Part shown: positions 1-13,549 of the stretch, piece by piece
Numbering within the stretch: position 1 is the first letter of the stretch
Layout: the number at the start of each line of letters is the position of its first letter
Assembly (NCBI GenBank): GCA_023663345.1
Contig: JAMPHR010000002.1
Location: 179,986-228,163 of the forward strand
Direction: 5' to 3'
Source: Paenibacillus sp.
Lineage (GTDB): Bacteria > Bacteroidota > Bacteroidia > Bacteroidales > Muribaculaceae
DNA: 48,178 bases
Translations under genes and position numbers: made by a program
The notes under the pieces: model-generated
Told to the model about the DNA's origin: nothing
The model's input: only the letters and a program-made list of their open reading frames with translations
The model's database searches: none

Positions 1-2
1 AC

Positions 3-209
3 TACCGTCCTCAGTTCTACATCCGTACACTTGACGTAACCGGTGAGATCACTCTCCCCGAGGGTGTAGAGATGGTAATGCCCGGTGACCACGTTGAGAT
101 CAACGTAGAGCTCATCAACCCGGTAGCTTGCGACGCAGGTCTTCGCTTCGCTATCCGTGAGGGTGGCCGCACCGTAGGTTCGGGTCAGATCACCGAGATC
201 CTCGAATAA
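3..209 (+). CDS. tuf: Elongation factor Tu, C-terminal fragment (window edge)
   Basis: The first 68 codons visible encode the last part of EF-Tu domain 3, ending in [14 protein letters not shown]. The preceding stretch ([18 protein letters not shown] and the [15 protein letters not shown] segment) is the conserved beta-barrel that contacts aminoacyl-tRNA. EF-Tu is the GTPase that delivers aminoacyl-tRNA to the ribosome; the GTPase domain lies outside the window. The gene runs off the left edge, so start and length are unknown. It is followed by a hairpin and then tRNA-Trp and secE, the usual order in Bacteroidales. Identification is near certain from sequence. Confidence 0.97.
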   Translation, partial: YRPQFYIRTLDVTGEITLPEGVEMVMPGDHVEINVELINPVACDAGLRFAIREGGRTVGSGQITEILE

Positions 210-251
210 TACCGCTCTTCGTCCAAGAAGAAGAAGACGATATATCCCCAT

Positions 252-313
252 AAGAAACCGGCCTCTTTGAGAGGCGTGCCATAATTGACTTCCCCGAGCG
301 GCCGGTTTCTTTC
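252..313 (+). terminator. Long hairpin between tuf and tRNA-Trp
   Basis: AAGAAACCGGCC (252-263) pairs perfectly with GGCCGGTTTCTT (300-311), enclosing a smaller CCTCTTTGAGAGG hairpin. The tail is only a short T-rich piece (TTTCTTTCAT), so this could be a terminator for tuf or a processing structure before the tRNA. I see no consensus TTTG/TAnnTTTG promoter between it and the tRNA, so some read-through from tuf into the tRNA and secE is likely. Confidence 0.6.
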
Positions 314-317
314 ATAC

Positions 318-390
318 ACGGGACTAGCTCAGTTGGTAGAGCACCGGTCTCCAAAACCGGGTGTCGGGAGTTCGAGTCTCTCGTCCCGTG
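318..390 (+). tRNA. tRNA-Trp (anticodon CCA)
   Basis: The acceptor stem ACGGGAC pairs with GTCCCGT (383-389), with discriminator G at 390. The D arm contains AGCTCAGTTGGTAGAGC. The anticodon stem CCGGT/ACCGG closes the loop CTCCAAA, giving anticodon CCA. The T arm GGGAG-TTCGAGT-CTCTC is intact. CCA is not encoded. It lies 16 nt upstream of secE, a common bacterial linkage. Confidence 0.97.
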
Positions 391-406
391 CTAAAAAACA
401 CGACAA

Positions 407-607
407 ATGAGTAAACTTAAACTACTTACAGATATCGAGGAGTCTTATACCGAACTTCGGTATAAGACTACTTGGCCTACAAGAACCCAACTGGTCAAGA
501 GCGCAGTCATCGTGCTGATAGCTTCCATCATTATAGCCGCGATTGTGTTCGTGATGGATCAGGTGGTCAACACAATAATGCACTTCATTTACAGCCTCGG
601 TCAGTAA
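407..607 (+). CDS. secE: Preprotein translocase subunit SecE
   Basis: This 66-residue inner-membrane protein is the small essential subunit of the SecYEG channel and clamps the two halves of SecY. Residues 13-33 (ESYTELRYKTTWPTRTQLVK) form the conserved amphipathic helix with the SecE TWPT-type motif. They are followed by one transmembrane segment (about residues 32-52, SAVIVLIASIIIAAIVFVMD). The length is normal for single-span SecE. The gene sits directly after tRNA-Trp and 21 nt before nusG, the classic secE-nusG pair. Confidence 0.95.
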   Translation: MSKLKLLTDIEESYTELRYKTTWPTRTQLVKSAVIVLIASIIIAAIVFVMDQVVNTIMHFIYSLGQ

Positions 608-628
608 TCTCATAAAGGAAGAAAATCA

Positions 629-1180
629 ATGGCGGAAGAATTGAAAAAAGCCTGGTATGTGCTGCGTGCCATCTCAGGAAAAGAAGCTAAGGTCAAAGAA
701 GTACTGGATGGAGCCATCCGTAATACCGGCCTCGGCAATTACGTCTTTCAGGTCTTGATTCCTACTGAGAAAGTGATGTCAGTCCGCAATGGCAAGAAGG
801 TGGTGAAGGAGAAAAACCTTTACTCCGGCTATGTCTTTGTGGAGTGCATTCTTACCGGTGAGGTGCTTTATGAGCTCCGCAACACTACTAATGTGATTGA
901 TTTCCTTCGTGGACGTGGCAAGAATGCTGCCCCTGAGGCACTTCGTGAGAGCGAGGTGCTCCGCATGATGGGTACGGCTGACGATATGATCGATGCCGCC
1001 GAGGAGGGAAATGACTACATGGTGGGCGAGACTGTGAAGGTCACGTTCGGTCCCTTCAGTGGATTCTCCGGAACCATTGAGGAGGTCAACCGTGAACGGA
1101 AGAAACTTAAAGTGATGGTCAAGATCTTCGGGCGTAAAACCCCTCTTGAACTCGAAAATTCTCAAGTAGAGCGTGAATAA
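629..1180 (+). CDS. nusG: Transcription termination/antitermination factor NusG
   Basis: NusG binds the RNA polymerase clamp and couples transcription to translation or Rho. The 183 residues contain the N-terminal NGN domain ([18 protein letters not shown] near the start; [27 protein letters not shown]). The C-terminal KOW domain ([22 protein letters not shown], about residues 131-152) ends in [16 protein letters not shown]. Length and domain order are normal for the general NusG, not for the specialised UpxY paralogues of Bacteroides capsule loci. The secE-nusG-rplK context supports this. Confidence 0.95.
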   Translation: MAEELKKAWYVLRAISGKEAKVKEVLDGAIRNTGLGNYVFQVLIPTEKVMSVRNGKKVVKEKNLYSGYVFVECILTGEVLYELRNTTNVIDFLRGRGKNAAPEALRESEVLRMMGTADDMIDAAEEGNDYMVGETVKVTFGPFSGFSGTIEEVNRERKKLKVMVKIFGRKTPLELENSQVERE

Positions 1181-1190
1181 TCATCGCGCG

Positions 1191-1219
1191 GTGGCAGGAT
1201 CTCAGTGTCCTGACACCAC
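1191..1219 (+). promoter_or_regulatory. Hairpin in the nusG-rplK leader
   Basis: In the 180-nt gap before rplK, GTGG-CAGGA (1191-1199) pairs with TCCTG-ACA-CCAC (1208-1219). The gap is unusually long for this tightly packed cluster. An autoregulatory or processing role for the rplKA mRNA is inference from the known L1 control of this operon in other bacteria; no L1 site was verified. Confidence 0.35.
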
Positions 1220-1360
1220 GGGAGATGTCACAGTTCCCTCCACAATCTGAGGTTGAAACTCCATCGGCACTTGGTTACGAAAGCTGTCGGCGGAGAAATC
1301 TTGGTGAAAGGACAGATGGCATCGTTTTAACCGAATCATTAACAAAAATTTAGATTTATC

Positions 1361-1804
1361 ATGGCTAAAGAAATTGCTGGACAGATCAAATTGCAAATCA
1401 AGGGAGGCGCAGCTAACCCCTCCCCTCCAGTTGGTCCTGCCCTCGGTTCGAAGGGTATCAACATCATGGAGTTTTGCAAGCAATTCAATGCCCGCACCCA
1501 GGACAAGGCCGGCAAGGTACTCCCTGTAGTAATCACTTATTACACCGACAAGAGCTTTGACTTCGTAGTCAAGACTCCGCCGGTTGCCATCCAGCTCCTC
1601 GAGGCTTCCAAGATCAAGAGCGGTTCGGCCCAGCCTAACCGTAAGAAGGTAGCCGAGATCACCTGGGACCAGGTAAAGGCAATTGCTGAGGACAAAATGC
1701 CCGATTTGAACTGTTTCAACGTTGCATCGGCAATGCGTATGGTTGCCGGTACTGCCAGAAGCATGGGTATCACCGTGAAAGGAACATTCCCCGAAAACAT
1801 TTAA
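1361..1804 (+). CDS. rplK: 50S ribosomal protein L11
   Basis: L11 forms the GTPase-associated stalk base on 23S rRNA. The 147 residues match the family length. The N-terminal domain has the proline-rich hinge motif ([22 protein letters not shown], about residues 22-43). The C-terminal RNA-binding domain includes [13 protein letters not shown] and ends [19 protein letters not shown]. It is the first gene of the rplKAJL block, with 12 nt to rplA. Confidence 0.97.
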   Translation: MAKEIAGQIKLQIKGGAANPSPPVGPALGSKGINIMEFCKQFNARTQDKAGKVLPVVITYYTDKSFDFVVKTPPVAIQLLEASKIKSGSAQPNRKKVAEITWDQVKAIAEDKMPDLNCFNVASAMRMVAGTARSMGITVKGTFPENI

Positions 1805-1816
1805 TCTTCAATTGAC

Positions 1817-2512
1817 ATGACAAAGCTGACCAAAAATCAAAAGATTGCCCAGGAGAAGGTTGAAGCAGGGAAAGCCTACACGCTTGCCGAAGCTGTAGAT
1901 CTCGTAAAGGAGATTACCTTCACCAAGTTTGACGCTTCGCTTGACGTAGACGTTCGTCTTGGCGTTGATCCCCGTAAGGCCAACCAGATGGTACGTGGCG
2001 TGGTTACACTCCCCAACGGAACCGGCAAGCAGGTGCGCGTGCTCGTGCTCTGCAACTCGGATGCCGAAGCTGCCGCCAAGGCTGCCGGAGCTGACTACGT
2101 AGGCCTCGATGAGTATATTGAGAAGATCAAGGGTGGATGGACCGACATCGACGTTATCATCACCCAGCCCGCCATCATGGGTAAGATCGGTGCCCTGGGC
2201 CGTGTGCTCGGACCCCGCGGACTCATGCCTAACCCCAAGAGCGGTACAGTGACCGTAGACGTTGCCAAGGCTGTCGAGGAGGTTAAGAAGGGTAAGATCG
2301 ACTTCAAGGTTGACAAGAACGGTATCGTTCACTCTTCGGTAGGCAAGGTGTCGTTTGACGCCAAGGCTGCCCGCGAGAATGTGCGTGAGTTCATCAACAC
2401 TCTCATCAAGCTCAAGCCCGCTACCGCCAAGGGTACTTACATCAAGAGCATTTATCTTTCGAGCACCATGAGTCCGGGCATCAAGATCGACCCCAAGTCG
2501 ATTGATGAGTAA
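1817..2512 (+). CDS. rplA: 50S ribosomal protein L1
   Basis: L1 forms the mobile L1 stalk near the E site and, in well-studied bacteria, represses its own operon. The 231-residue protein has the normal length and family motifs: [26 protein letters not shown]-type strand [12 protein letters not shown], and the signature [18 protein letters not shown] (about residues 128-145). It overlaps nothing; the rplJ start follows 24 nt after its stop. Confidence 0.97.
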   Translation: MTKLTKNQKIAQEKVEAGKAYTLAEAVDLVKEITFTKFDASLDVDVRLGVDPRKANQMVRGVVTLPNGTGKQVRVLVLCNSDAEAAAKAAGADYVGLDEYIEKIKGGWTDIDVIITQPAIMGKIGALGRVLGPRGLMPNPKSGTVTVDVAKAVEEVKKGKIDFKVDKNGIVHSSVGKVSFDAKAARENVREFINTLIKLKPATAKGTYIKSIYLSSTMSPGIKIDPKSIDE

Positions 2513-2536
2513 TCCATCTAAAGCTGACTGAACAAA

Positions 2537-3067
2537 ATGAAAAAGGAAGATAAAATCATAGCTATCCAGAACATAGCCAAGACTATCCAGGAGTATGGCT
2601 GCTTCTATCTCGTGGAGACCGCCGGTCTCGATGCCGAGAAGACCACCGCACTCCGTCGCGCCTGCAACAAGGCCGAGATCAAGCTCATGGTAGTCAAGAA
2701 CACCCTTCTCCACAAGGCTCTCGAGAGCCTGGAGGGTGACTACAGCGAGCTCTACGGCGTGCTGCACGGATCCACCTCCCTTATGCTCAGCAACACAGGC
2801 AACGCTCCTGCCAAGCTGATCAAGGATATCCTCAAGGCCGACAAGGATGCTAAGCTCCCCGCCTTCAAGGCTGCTTTCGTAGAAGAGACCGTATATGTCG
2901 GAGCCGACCAGCTCGATACCCTCGTGGCTATCAAGAGCAAGAACGAGCTTATCGCCGACGTCATCGCTCTTCTCCAGTCACCCGCCAAGAACGTTATCTC
3001 CGGTCTCCAGTCCGGTGGCAACAAGCTTCATGGCATTCTCGAGACCCTCTCCAAGAAGGAGGCTTAA
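2537..3067 (+). CDS. rplJ: 50S ribosomal protein L10
   Basis: L10 anchors the L7/L12 dimers to the ribosomal stalk. The 176 residues show the N-terminal rRNA-binding domain (GCFYLVETAGLDAEKTTALRRA, KLMVVKNTLLHKAL) and a C-terminal helix (GNKLHGILETLSKK) that holds the L12 N-termini. Only 24 nt separate rplA and rplJ, leaving no room for a separate L10-leader riboregulator, so rplJL control presumably depends on the upstream mRNA. Confidence 0.96.
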   Translation: MKKEDKIIAIQNIAKTIQEYGCFYLVETAGLDAEKTTALRRACNKAEIKLMVVKNTLLHKALESLEGDYSELYGVLHGSTSLMLSNTGNAPAKLIKDILKADKDAKLPAFKAAFVEETVYVGADQLDTLVAIKSKNELIADVIALLQSPAKNVISGLQSGGNKLHGILETLSKKEA

Positions 3068-3127
3068 TCTCGGGCACAAAACCAATCTTTCAACCCCATT
3101 CAAAAACAACAAAACATCTATACAATC

Positions 3128-3505
3128 ATGGCAGATCTCAAAGCTTTTGCAGAACAACTCGTTAACCTCACCGTAAAGGAAGTAAACGAACTCGCTCAGA
3201 TCCTCAAGGAGGAGTACGGTATCGAACCCGCAGCTGCAGCTGTAGCAGTAGCAGCCGGCCCCGTAGCCGGTGGCGCAGCCGCTGAGGAGGAGAAGACCTC
3301 ATTCGACGTAGTACTCAAGTCAGCTGGCGCAAGCAAGCTCGCCGTTGTTAAGCTCGTTAAGGAGCTCACCGGTCTCGGCCTCAAGGAGGCTAAGGAGATG
3401 GTTGACGGTGCTCCCTCTGTTATCAAGGAAGGTATCGCCAAGGCTGACGCCGAGGGTCTCAAGAAGCAGCTCGAAGAGGCTGGTGCTGAGGTTGAGCTTA
3501 AGTAA
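3128..3505 (+). CDS. rplL: 50S ribosomal protein L7/L12
   Basis: L7/L12 is the multicopy stalk protein that recruits translation factors. The 125-residue protein has an N-terminal dimerisation helix, an Ala/Val/Gly-rich hinge (about residues 35-52), and the globular domain with [20 protein letters not shown] and [20 protein letters not shown]. Length is normal. It precedes a 286-nt spacer before rpoB that holds an attenuator-like hairpin. Confidence 0.97.
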   Translation: MADLKAFAEQLVNLTVKEVNELAQILKEEYGIEPAAAAVAVAAGPVAGGAAAEEEKTSFDVVLKSAGASKLAVVKLVKELTGLGLKEAKEMVDGAPSVIKEGIAKADAEGLKKQLEEAGAEVELK

Positions 3506-3587
3506 GCAAGCTACCCTTACCGGTAATACAGAGTCGCGTCGCCCGGAGCCTCCGAGGCAGTGGCGTGCGTGACTATCGCAAGAAAAA

Positions 3588-3619
3588 GGTTAAGATTCTC
3601 CCCCGGGAGTATCTTAACC
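3588..3619 (+). terminator. Attenuator-like hairpin between rplL and rpoB
   Basis: GGTTAAGAT (3588-3596) pairs with ATCTTAACC (3611-3619), and inside it CTCCC (3598-3602) pairs with GGGAG (3605-3609). There is no T-run afterwards, so full termination is not expected. In other bacteria the same junction carries a partial attenuator and an RNase processing site that lowers rpoBC relative to rplJL. Assigning that role here is inference. Confidence 0.55.
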
Positions 3620-3643
3620 TATTCTGCGTTAAAACACTCTCTC

Positions 3644-3675
3644 TTTGATTAAAAAATCATAAATAATTATATTTA
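3644..3675 (+). promoter_or_regulatory. Possible internal promoter for rpoBC
   Basis: TTTG (3644-3647) lies 20 nt upstream of TATATTTA (3668-3675), one base off the Bacteroidota -7 consensus TAnnTTTG. The surrounding sequence is A/T-rich. It could give rpoBC transcription independent of the ribosomal genes. Weak, pattern-based call. Confidence 0.3.
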
Positions 3676-3698
3676 TAAATAAAAGTTAAGCGCCGAGA

Positions 3699-3744
3699 CC
3701 TCAAAAACGACTGAAAAACAGCTTTTGTAGCTGAAATATTGAGG
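3699..3744 (+). promoter_or_regulatory. Structured rpoB leader
   Basis: CCTCAA (3699-3704) pairs with TTGAGG (3739-3744), enclosing a CAGCT-N5-AGCTG hairpin (3719-3733). It ends 47 nt before the rpoB start. A regulatory or processing role is inference; no known riboswitch motif is recognised. Confidence 0.3.
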
Positions 3745-3791
3745 ATTAAGCCTGACAGTGTTGTTAAATATAGTTAAATCGATAATTTTAG

Positions 3792-6700
3792 ATGTCAGAC
3801 ACCCAAGCCATCAAGCCGCGCGTAAACTTTACGACGGTAAAAAATCCTTTCCCTTACCCCGACTTCCTCGAGGTGCAGCTGAAGTCCTTCCAGGATTTCC
3901 TTCAGCTCGACACTCCTCCCGAGAAGCGTAACAACGAGGGACTCTATAAGGTTTTTGCCGAGAACTTCCCCATCGCCGACACGCGCAACAACTTTGTACT
4001 CGAATTTCTCGATTACTACATTGACCCGCCCCGCTACACTATCGACGAGTGTCTGGAGCGCGGCCTGACCTACAGTGTGCCTCTCAAGGCCAAGCTAAAG
4101 CTATACTGCACCGACCCCGACCATGAGGATTTCGCCACAGTGATACAGGATGTGTATCTGGGCGCCATCCCCTACATGACCGACAAGGGCACCTTTGTGA
4201 TCAACGGTGCCGAGCGCGTGGTCGTGTCGCAGCTTCACCGTTCGCCGGGCGTGTTCTTCGGACAGAGCACCCATGCCAACGGTACCAAACTCTACAGCGC
4301 GCGTATCATCCCGTTCCGTGGCAGCTGGATTGAGTTTGCGACTGACATCAACAACGTGATGTACGCTTACATCGACCGTAAGAAGAAACTTCCCGTGACC
4401 ACCCTGCTCCGTGCCATCGGCCTCGAGAGTGACAAGGACATCATCGAGATCTTCGGACTGGCCGAGGAGGTAAGGGTCAACAAGACCAACCTCAAGAAAG
4501 CCCTGGGCCGCAAGCTCGCCGCCCGTGTGCTCAAGACATGGGCCGAGGACTTCGTGGACGAGGATACCGGCGAGGTTGCTTCGATCGAGCGTAACGAGGT
4601 GATACTCGACCGTGAGAGCGTGATCGAGGAGAGCGACATCGAGAACATACTCAACTCGGGCGTGCAGACCATCCTGCTCCACAAGGAGGATGTCAACACC
4701 ACCGACTATAAGATAATCTTCAACACCCTCCAGAAGGACGCCACCAACTCGGAGAAGGAGGCAATCCAGTACATCTACAGGCAGCTGCGCAACGCGGAGC
4801 CACCGGATGACGCGAGCGCCCGCGAGGTGATCACCAACCTCTTCTTCTCGGAGAAGCGCTACGACCTCGGCGAGGTAGGCCGTTACAGGATCAACAAGAA
4901 ACTGGGCCTCACCACCTCGATGGACGTGAAGGTGCTCACCAAGGAGGACATCATCGCTATCATCAAGTACCTCATCGAGCTTATCAACTCCAAGACCGAT
5001 GTGGATGATATCGACCACCTGAGCAACCGCCGCGTGCGTACAGTAGGCGAGCAGCTCTACAACCAGTTTGGCGTGGGCCTCGCCCGTATGTCGCGTACCA
5101 TCCGCGAGAGGATGAACGTGCGTGACAACGAGGTGTTCACCCCGATCGACCTGATCAACGCCAAGACCATCTCGAGCGTTATCAACTCGTTCTTCGGCAC
5201 CAATGCACTGTCGCAGTTCATGGACCAGACCAACCCTCTGGCCGAGATCACCCACAAGCGCCGTCTGTCGGCCCTCGGCCCCGGCGGTCTGTCGCGTGAG
5301 CGTGCAGGCTTCGAGGTGCGAGACGTACACTATACCCACTATGGCCGTCTGTGCCCGATCGAGACCCCTGAGGGTCCTAACATCGGTCTGATCTCGTCAC
5401 TGTGTGTGTATGCCAAGATCAACGACCTCGGCTTCATCGAGACCCCCTACCGCGAGGTTAAGGATGGCAAGGTGAACCTGAGCAACGACGAGGTGGTGTA
5501 TCTCACCGCCGAGATCGAGGAGGGCAAGATCATAGCCCAGGGCAATGCTCCGGTCAACGACGAGGGCGTGTTCCTCAACGACCGCGTGAAGGCCCGCATG
5601 GACGCCGACTTCCCCATCGTGGCTCCCGACCAGGTGGAGCTGATGGACGTTTCTCCCTCCCAGATCGCGTCGATCGCCGCATCGCTCATCCCGTTCCTCG
5701 AGCATGACGACGCCAACCGTGCCCTCATGGGATCTAACATGATGCGCCAGGCCGTGCCTCTGCTCCGCAGCGAGAGCCCCATCGTGGGTACAGGTATCGA
5801 GGGTCAGCTGATCCGCGACTCCCGCACCCAGATCATGGCCGAGGGAGCCGGTGTGATCGAGTTTGTCGACGCCACCGTTATCCGCATCCGCTATGACCGC
5901 ACCGAGGAGGAGGAATTCGTGGCATTTGAGGACAGCGTGAAGGAATATCGCCTGCCCAAGTTCCGCAAGACCAACCAGAGCACCACCATCGACCTACGCC
6001 CCATCTGCAACAAGGGCCAGCGCGTGGTGAGAGGCGACATCCTCACCGAGGGCTACTCCACCGAGAAGGGCGAGCTCGCACTGGGCCGCAACCTCAAGGT
6101 AGCGTTCATGCCCTGGAAGGGATACAACTATGAGGACGCCATCGTGCTCAACGAGCGCATGGTGCGCGAGGATATCCTCACCTCGGTACACGTCGATGAC
6201 TTCACCCTCGAGGTGCGCGAGACCAAGCGCGGTATGGAGGAGCTGACTTCCGACATCCCCAACGTGAGCGAGGACGCCACCAAGGACCTCGACGAGCGTG
6301 GTATCGTGCGCGTGGGTGCCCACATCATCCCCGGCGACATCATGATCGGTAAGATCACCCCGAAGGGCGAGAGCGACCCCACTCCCGAGGAGAAGCTGCT
6401 CCGCGCCATCTTCGGCGACAAGGCCGGCGACGTGAAGGATGCCTCACTCAAGGCTTCACCCTCGCTCAAGGGCGTGGTGATCGGAACCCATCTGTATCAG
6501 AAGGCCGAGAAGAAGAAGACCAAGAAGGCATCGAGCGCCGTGCTCCCCAAACTCGACGAGGAGTACGAAGAACGCCAGAACGACCTCAAGGATCTCCTGG
6601 TGAAGAAACTCATGGTCCTGACCGACGGCAAGACCTCGCAGGGCGTGAAGGACTTCCTGGGCAGCGACGTTATCCCCAAGGGAGCGAAGTTTGCCGCCGG

Positions 6701-7607
6701 AACCCTCAAGGAGATCGACTATGATACAATCAACCTGTCCAAGTGGACAGCTGACGCCCACAAGAACGACCTGATCCGCTCCTGCATCGTGAACTACCTG
6801 CGCAAGAGCAAGGAGATCGAGGCCGCCCACCGCCGCAAGAAGTATGACATCTCGATAGGCGACGATCTGCCTTCGGGAATCATGAAGCTCGCCAAGGTGT
6901 ATGTGGCCAAGAAGCGTAAGATCAGCGTGGGTGACAAGATGGCCGGCCGTCACGGTAACAAAGGTATCGTGTCGCGTATCGTTCGCCAGGAGGATATGCC
7001 CTTCCTCGCCGACGGTACTCCGGTCGACATCGTGCTGAACCCTCTGGGTGTGCCTTCGCGTATGAACCTCGGCCAGATCTTCGAGACAGTGCTCGGATGG
7101 GCCGGCCGCGAGCTCGACGTGAAGTTTGCCACCCCCATCTTCGATGGCGCGACACTCGAGAATCTCAACGAGTGGACCGACAAGGCCGGCCTGCCCCGCT
7201 ACGGTAAGACCTACCTCTACGACGGCGGCACCGGCGAGCAGTTTGACCAGCCTGCCACCGTGGGTGTGATCTACATGCTTAAGCTCGGCCACATGGTTGA
7301 GGACAAGATGCACGCACGCTCGATCGGTCCGTACTCACTCATCACCCAGCAGCCTCTCGGCGGTAAGGCCCAGTTCGGTGGCCAGCGCTTCGGAGAGATG
7401 GAGGTGTGGGCGCTCGAGGCATTCGGCGCATCCCACATCCTTCAGGAGATCATCACTGTGAAGAGTGACGACGTGACAGGCCGCTCGAAGACCTACGAGG
7501 CCATCGTCAAGGGCGAGCCCATGCCGCCGGCCGGTATCCCCGAGTCGCTCAACGTGCTCCTGCACGAGCTGCGCGGTCTGGGTCTCAGCATCAACCTCGA
7601 GCCGTAA
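3792..7607 (+). CDS. rpoB: DNA-directed RNA polymerase subunit beta
   Basis: This catalytic subunit forms the active site cleft with RpoC. The 1,271 residues fit Bacteroidota RpoB. Recognisable are the N-terminal [40 protein letters not shown], the rifampicin pocket ([19 protein letters not shown], then [19 protein letters not shown]), [12 protein letters not shown], and [12 protein letters not shown]. Further on are [27 protein letters not shown], and the C-terminal [18 protein letters not shown]. The rifampicin-pocket residues look wild type. The start ATG follows a long AT-rich leader; rpoC starts 64 nt after the stop. Confidence 0.98.
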   Translation: MSDTQAIKPRVNFTTVKNPFPYPDFLEVQLKSFQDFLQLDTPPEKRNNEGLYKVFAENFPIADTRNNFVLEFLDYYIDPPRYTIDECLERGLTYSVPLKAKLKLYCTDPDHEDFATVIQDVYLGAIPYMTDKGTFVINGAERVVVSQLHRSPGVFFGQSTHANGTKLYSARIIPFRGSWIEFATDINNVMYAYIDRKKKLPVTTLLRAIGLESDKDIIEIFGLAEEVRVNKTNLKKALGRKLAARVLKTWAEDFVDEDTGEVASIERNEVILDRESVIEESDIENILNSGVQTILLHKEDVNTTDYKIIFNTLQKDATNSEKEAIQYIYRQLRNAEPPDDASAREVITNLFFSEKRYDLGEVGRYRINKKLGLTTSMDVKVLTKEDIIAIIKYLIELINSKTDVDDIDHLSNRRVRTVGEQLYNQFGVGLARMSRTIRERMNVRDNEVFTPIDLINAKTISSVINSFFGTNALSQFMDQTNPLAEITHKRRLSALGPGGLSRERAGFEVRDVHYTHYGRLCPIETPEGPNIGLISSLCVYAKINDLGFIETPYREVKDGKVNLSNDEVVYLTAEIEEGKIIAQGNAPVNDEGVFLNDRVKARMDADFPIVAPDQVELMDVSPSQIASIAASLIPFLEHDDANRALMGSNMMRQAVPLLRSESPIVGTGIEGQLIRDSRTQIMAEGAGVIEFVDATVIRIRYDRTEEEEFVAFEDSVKEYRLPKFRKTNQSTTIDLRPICNKGQRVVRGDILTEGYSTEKGELALGRNLKVAFMPWKGYNYEDAIVLNERMVREDILTSVHVDDFTLEVRETKRGMEELTSDIPNVSEDATKDLDERGIVRVGAHIIPGDIMIGKITPKGESDPTPEEKLLRAIFGDKAGDVKDASLKASPSLKGVVIGTHLYQKAEKKKTKKASSAVLPKLDEEYEERQNDLKDLLVKKLMVLTDGKTSQGVKDFLGSDVIPKGAKFAAGTLKEIDYDTINLSKWTADAHKNDLIRSCIVNYLRKSKEIEAAHRRKKYDISIGDDLPSGIMKLAKVYVAKKRKISVGDKMAGRHGNKGIVSRIVRQEDMPFLADGTPVDIVLNPLGVPSRMNLGQIFETVLGWAGRELDVKFATPIFDGATLENLNEWTDKAGLPRYGKTYLYDGGTGEQFDQPATVGVIYMLKLGHMVEDKMHARSIGPYSLITQQPLGGKAQFGGQRFGEMEVWALEAFGASHILQEIITVKSDDVTGRSKTYEAIVKGEPMPPAGIPESLNVLLHELRGLGLSINLEP

Positions 7608-7671
7608 ACTGTGCTCTCCTCGATCTCTCCTCAATCACCCTTTTTTATAATTGCATATCCATAACATATAT

Positions 7672-11994
<4,323 letters not shown>

Positions 11995-12021
11995 TAACTG
12001 AGTTCCAGTAGACAACTGATA

Positions 12022-12075
12022 CATAATAAGCAACGCCCGGTTGACCATGAGGTCGACCGGGCGTTGCTTATTATG
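12022..12075. terminator. Bidirectional terminator-like hairpin after rpoC
   Basis: CATAATAAGCAACGCCCGGT (12022-12041), then T and GACC, pairs with GGTC, G and an ACCGGGCGTTGCTTATTATG arm, about 24 paired bases around an ATGA loop. It lies between convergent rpoC and the minus-strand methyltransferase operon. There is no separate T-run, but the arms carry A/T ends on both strands, so it could stop transcription from both sides. Confidence 0.75.
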
Positions 12076-12158
12076 TGGTGGGGGGAAGCGTCAATCGGAG
12101 CGTGTGACAAGCTCCGGCTTACCGTAAGAGGACCATTATAATGGGGGCTGGCTGTGGC

Positions 12159-12794
12159 TTAATCGACGCGGATGAGGGTGAGGCCGTCGCGCAGCGGGAG
12201 TATCACCGACGAGAGGTGCGGATGGGCGGCCACATAGCTGTTGAACGCGTCAAGCGCCATAGTCTGGGCATCGTGATTCTTCACGGTGTCGTAGACCTTG
12301 CCGTCCCACAGGGTGTTGTCGGCTATGATGAACGAGCCGGGACGGAGAGATGGCATCAGGAGGTCGAGATATGCGATGTAATCGCGTTTATTGGCATCGA
12401 TGTACACCAGGTCCCAGTTCTCGCTGAGAGTGGGTATAACCTCGCAGGCATCGCCTATGTGGAGGGTGATGCGGTTACCTCCGGGCGAGGTGGCAAACAG
12501 TTGGGTGAGTTCCTCCTCCATCTCGTCGTCCACCTCGATGGTGTGTACCTCGCCTCCCGTGGGGAGAGTCTCGGCAAGGCACAGGGCTGAATAGCCGGTG
12601 AATGTGCCGAGCTCGAGCACGCGCAAGGGCTTGATCATCGACACAAGCATGGCCAGCAGCCGGCCCTGAAGGTGGCCTGAGCACATGCGCGGGTAGAGAT
12701 GGTTGAGATGGGTGCGACGGTAGAGCCGGGCCAGATGGTCGGGCTCGGGCGATATGTGGCTTAGGATATAGTCTTCTTCCAGAGTGTCGGACAT
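12159..12794 (-). CDS. Class I SAM-dependent O-methyltransferase (family 3)
   Basis: The 211-residue protein resembles the caffeoyl-CoA/catechol O-methyltransferase type. Motif I is VLELGTFTGYSALCLAE (about residues 58-74), with the acidic SAM ribose contact in VHTIEVDDEME. The metal/substrate region is DLVYIDANKRDYIAYLDLLM, and a further metal-binding segment is FIIADNTLWDGKV. Length is normal. The substrate cannot be told from sequence. It starts 12 nt after aroQ on the same strand, so the two are probably co-transcribed, although no shared pathway is evident. It is the last gene of the minus-strand cluster, converging on rpoC. Confidence 0.85.
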   Translation of the reverse strand: MSDTLEEDYILSHISPEPDHLARLYRRTHLNHLYPRMCSGHLQGRLLAMLVSMIKPLRVLELGTFTGYSALCLAETLPTGGEVHTIEVDDEMEEELTQLFATSPGGNRITLHIGDACEVIPTLSENWDLVYIDANKRDYIAYLDLLMPSLRPGSFIIADNTLWDGKVYDTVKNHDAQTMALDAFNSYVAAHPHLSSVILPLRDGLTLIRVD

Positions 12795-12806
12795 AGTGGG
12801 ACAGAA

Positions 12807-13229
12807 TCAGTGTTCAGGGCTCATTATGATGGCCTGGGCCGCGAGGAAGTAGGAGTTGAGGCCGAATCCTGCGATTGTGCCCTGACATACGGGGGCTATG
12901 AGCGATGTGTGGCGTATGGGCTCGCGCGAGGCCACGTTGGAGATGTGTACCTCGATCACGGGGATCTGTATTGCCTTGATGGCGTCGGCGATGGCGAGCG
13001 AGGTATGGGTGTAGGCTCCGGCGTTGAGGATGATGCCGTCGCAGTTGGCGCCGTGGAGGGCATCGATGATGTCGCCTTCATGGTTGCTCTGCATGTATTC
13101 CACTTCGTCTCCGTCGAGCATTTCGCGGAGCTCCACAAGATAGGATTCAAATGAGCGCGAGCCGTAGATGTCGGGTTCGCGTGTGCCCAGCAGATTGAGG
13201 TTGGGGCCGTTTATTATCAGGATCTTCAA
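12807..13229 (-). CDS. aroQ: 3-dehydroquinate dehydratase, type II
   Basis: Converts 3-dehydroquinate to 3-dehydroshikimate in the shikimate pathway. The type II fold is clear: MKILIINGPNLNLLGTREP followed by DIYGS, which places the catalytic Tyr at residue 22. Also visible are QSNHEGDIIDALH, NAGAYTHTSLAIADA (active-site Asn and His), and IEVHISNV. I chose a TTG start at 13229 because it gives exactly the family N-terminus and a normal 140 residues; the open frame upstream encodes unrelated sequence from another gene's shadow. It lies 23 nt after a small membrane-protein gene and 12 nt before the O-methyltransferase. Confidence 0.93.
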   Translation of the reverse strand: MKILIINGPNLNLLGTREPDIYGSRSFESYLVELREMLDGDEVEYMQSNHEGDIIDALHGANCDGIILNAGAYTHTSLAIADAIKAIQIPVIEVHISNVASREPIRHTSLIAPVCQGTIAGFGLNSYFLAAQAIIMSPEH

Positions 13230-13252
13230 TTTATTAGAGATTTTAATTAATA

Positions 13253-13507
13253 TCAGATGGTGACGAGGGCGTAGATGGCGATGGAGGAGAGGATCATCAC
13301 AGCGAGGAGGAGCCAGCTCACATAGGGGCGCTGTGGATAGGCTTTCCATGCCAGCCAGCCCGAGAGGAGCATGTAGAAGGGGTAGATCCACACGAGGGTG
13401 CGGGCCGCTTCGGCATTTTCGGGACACCGGCCCAGGAGGGCGGGAAACGAGAACAGGGGGAGGGAGATGAGTATGATGACGAGGGTCATCCATTTGGGCG
13501 TTTTCAT
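13253..13507 (-). CDS. Small membrane protein of unknown function
   Basis: An 84-residue hydrophobic protein starting MKTPKWMTLVIILISLPLF. Three likely transmembrane segments are seen: about residues 8-26, 40-55 (LVWIYPFYMLLSGWLAW) and 63-82 (VSWLLLAVMILSSIAIYALV). I do not recognise a family. It is tightly placed between the epimerase (42 nt upstream) and aroQ (23 nt downstream), which supports a real gene in an operon. No catalytic motifs are visible. Confidence 0.65.
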   Translation of the reverse strand: MKTPKWMTLVIILISLPLFSFPALLGRCPENAEAARTLVWIYPFYMLLSGWLAWKAYPQRPYVSWLLLAVMILSSIAIYALVTI

Positions 13508-13549
13508 CGGCGTGTGGGGGAGGAGAGGAGGTGAGAAATGAGGGTGGGA

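Noticed and set aside
1181-1360. Possible separate small gene between nusG and rplK
   Set aside because: The only frames are antisense and overlap the L11 start; the gap looks like a leader.
4101-5339. 412-residue open frame antisense to rpoB
   Set aside because: Shadow of rpoB; the product is a His/Val/Leu-rich string without domains.
13230-13493. N-terminal extension of aroQ up to 13493
   Set aside because: The extra 88 residues are the antisense-like reading of the small membrane protein in another frame; the TTG at 13229 gives the exact family start.
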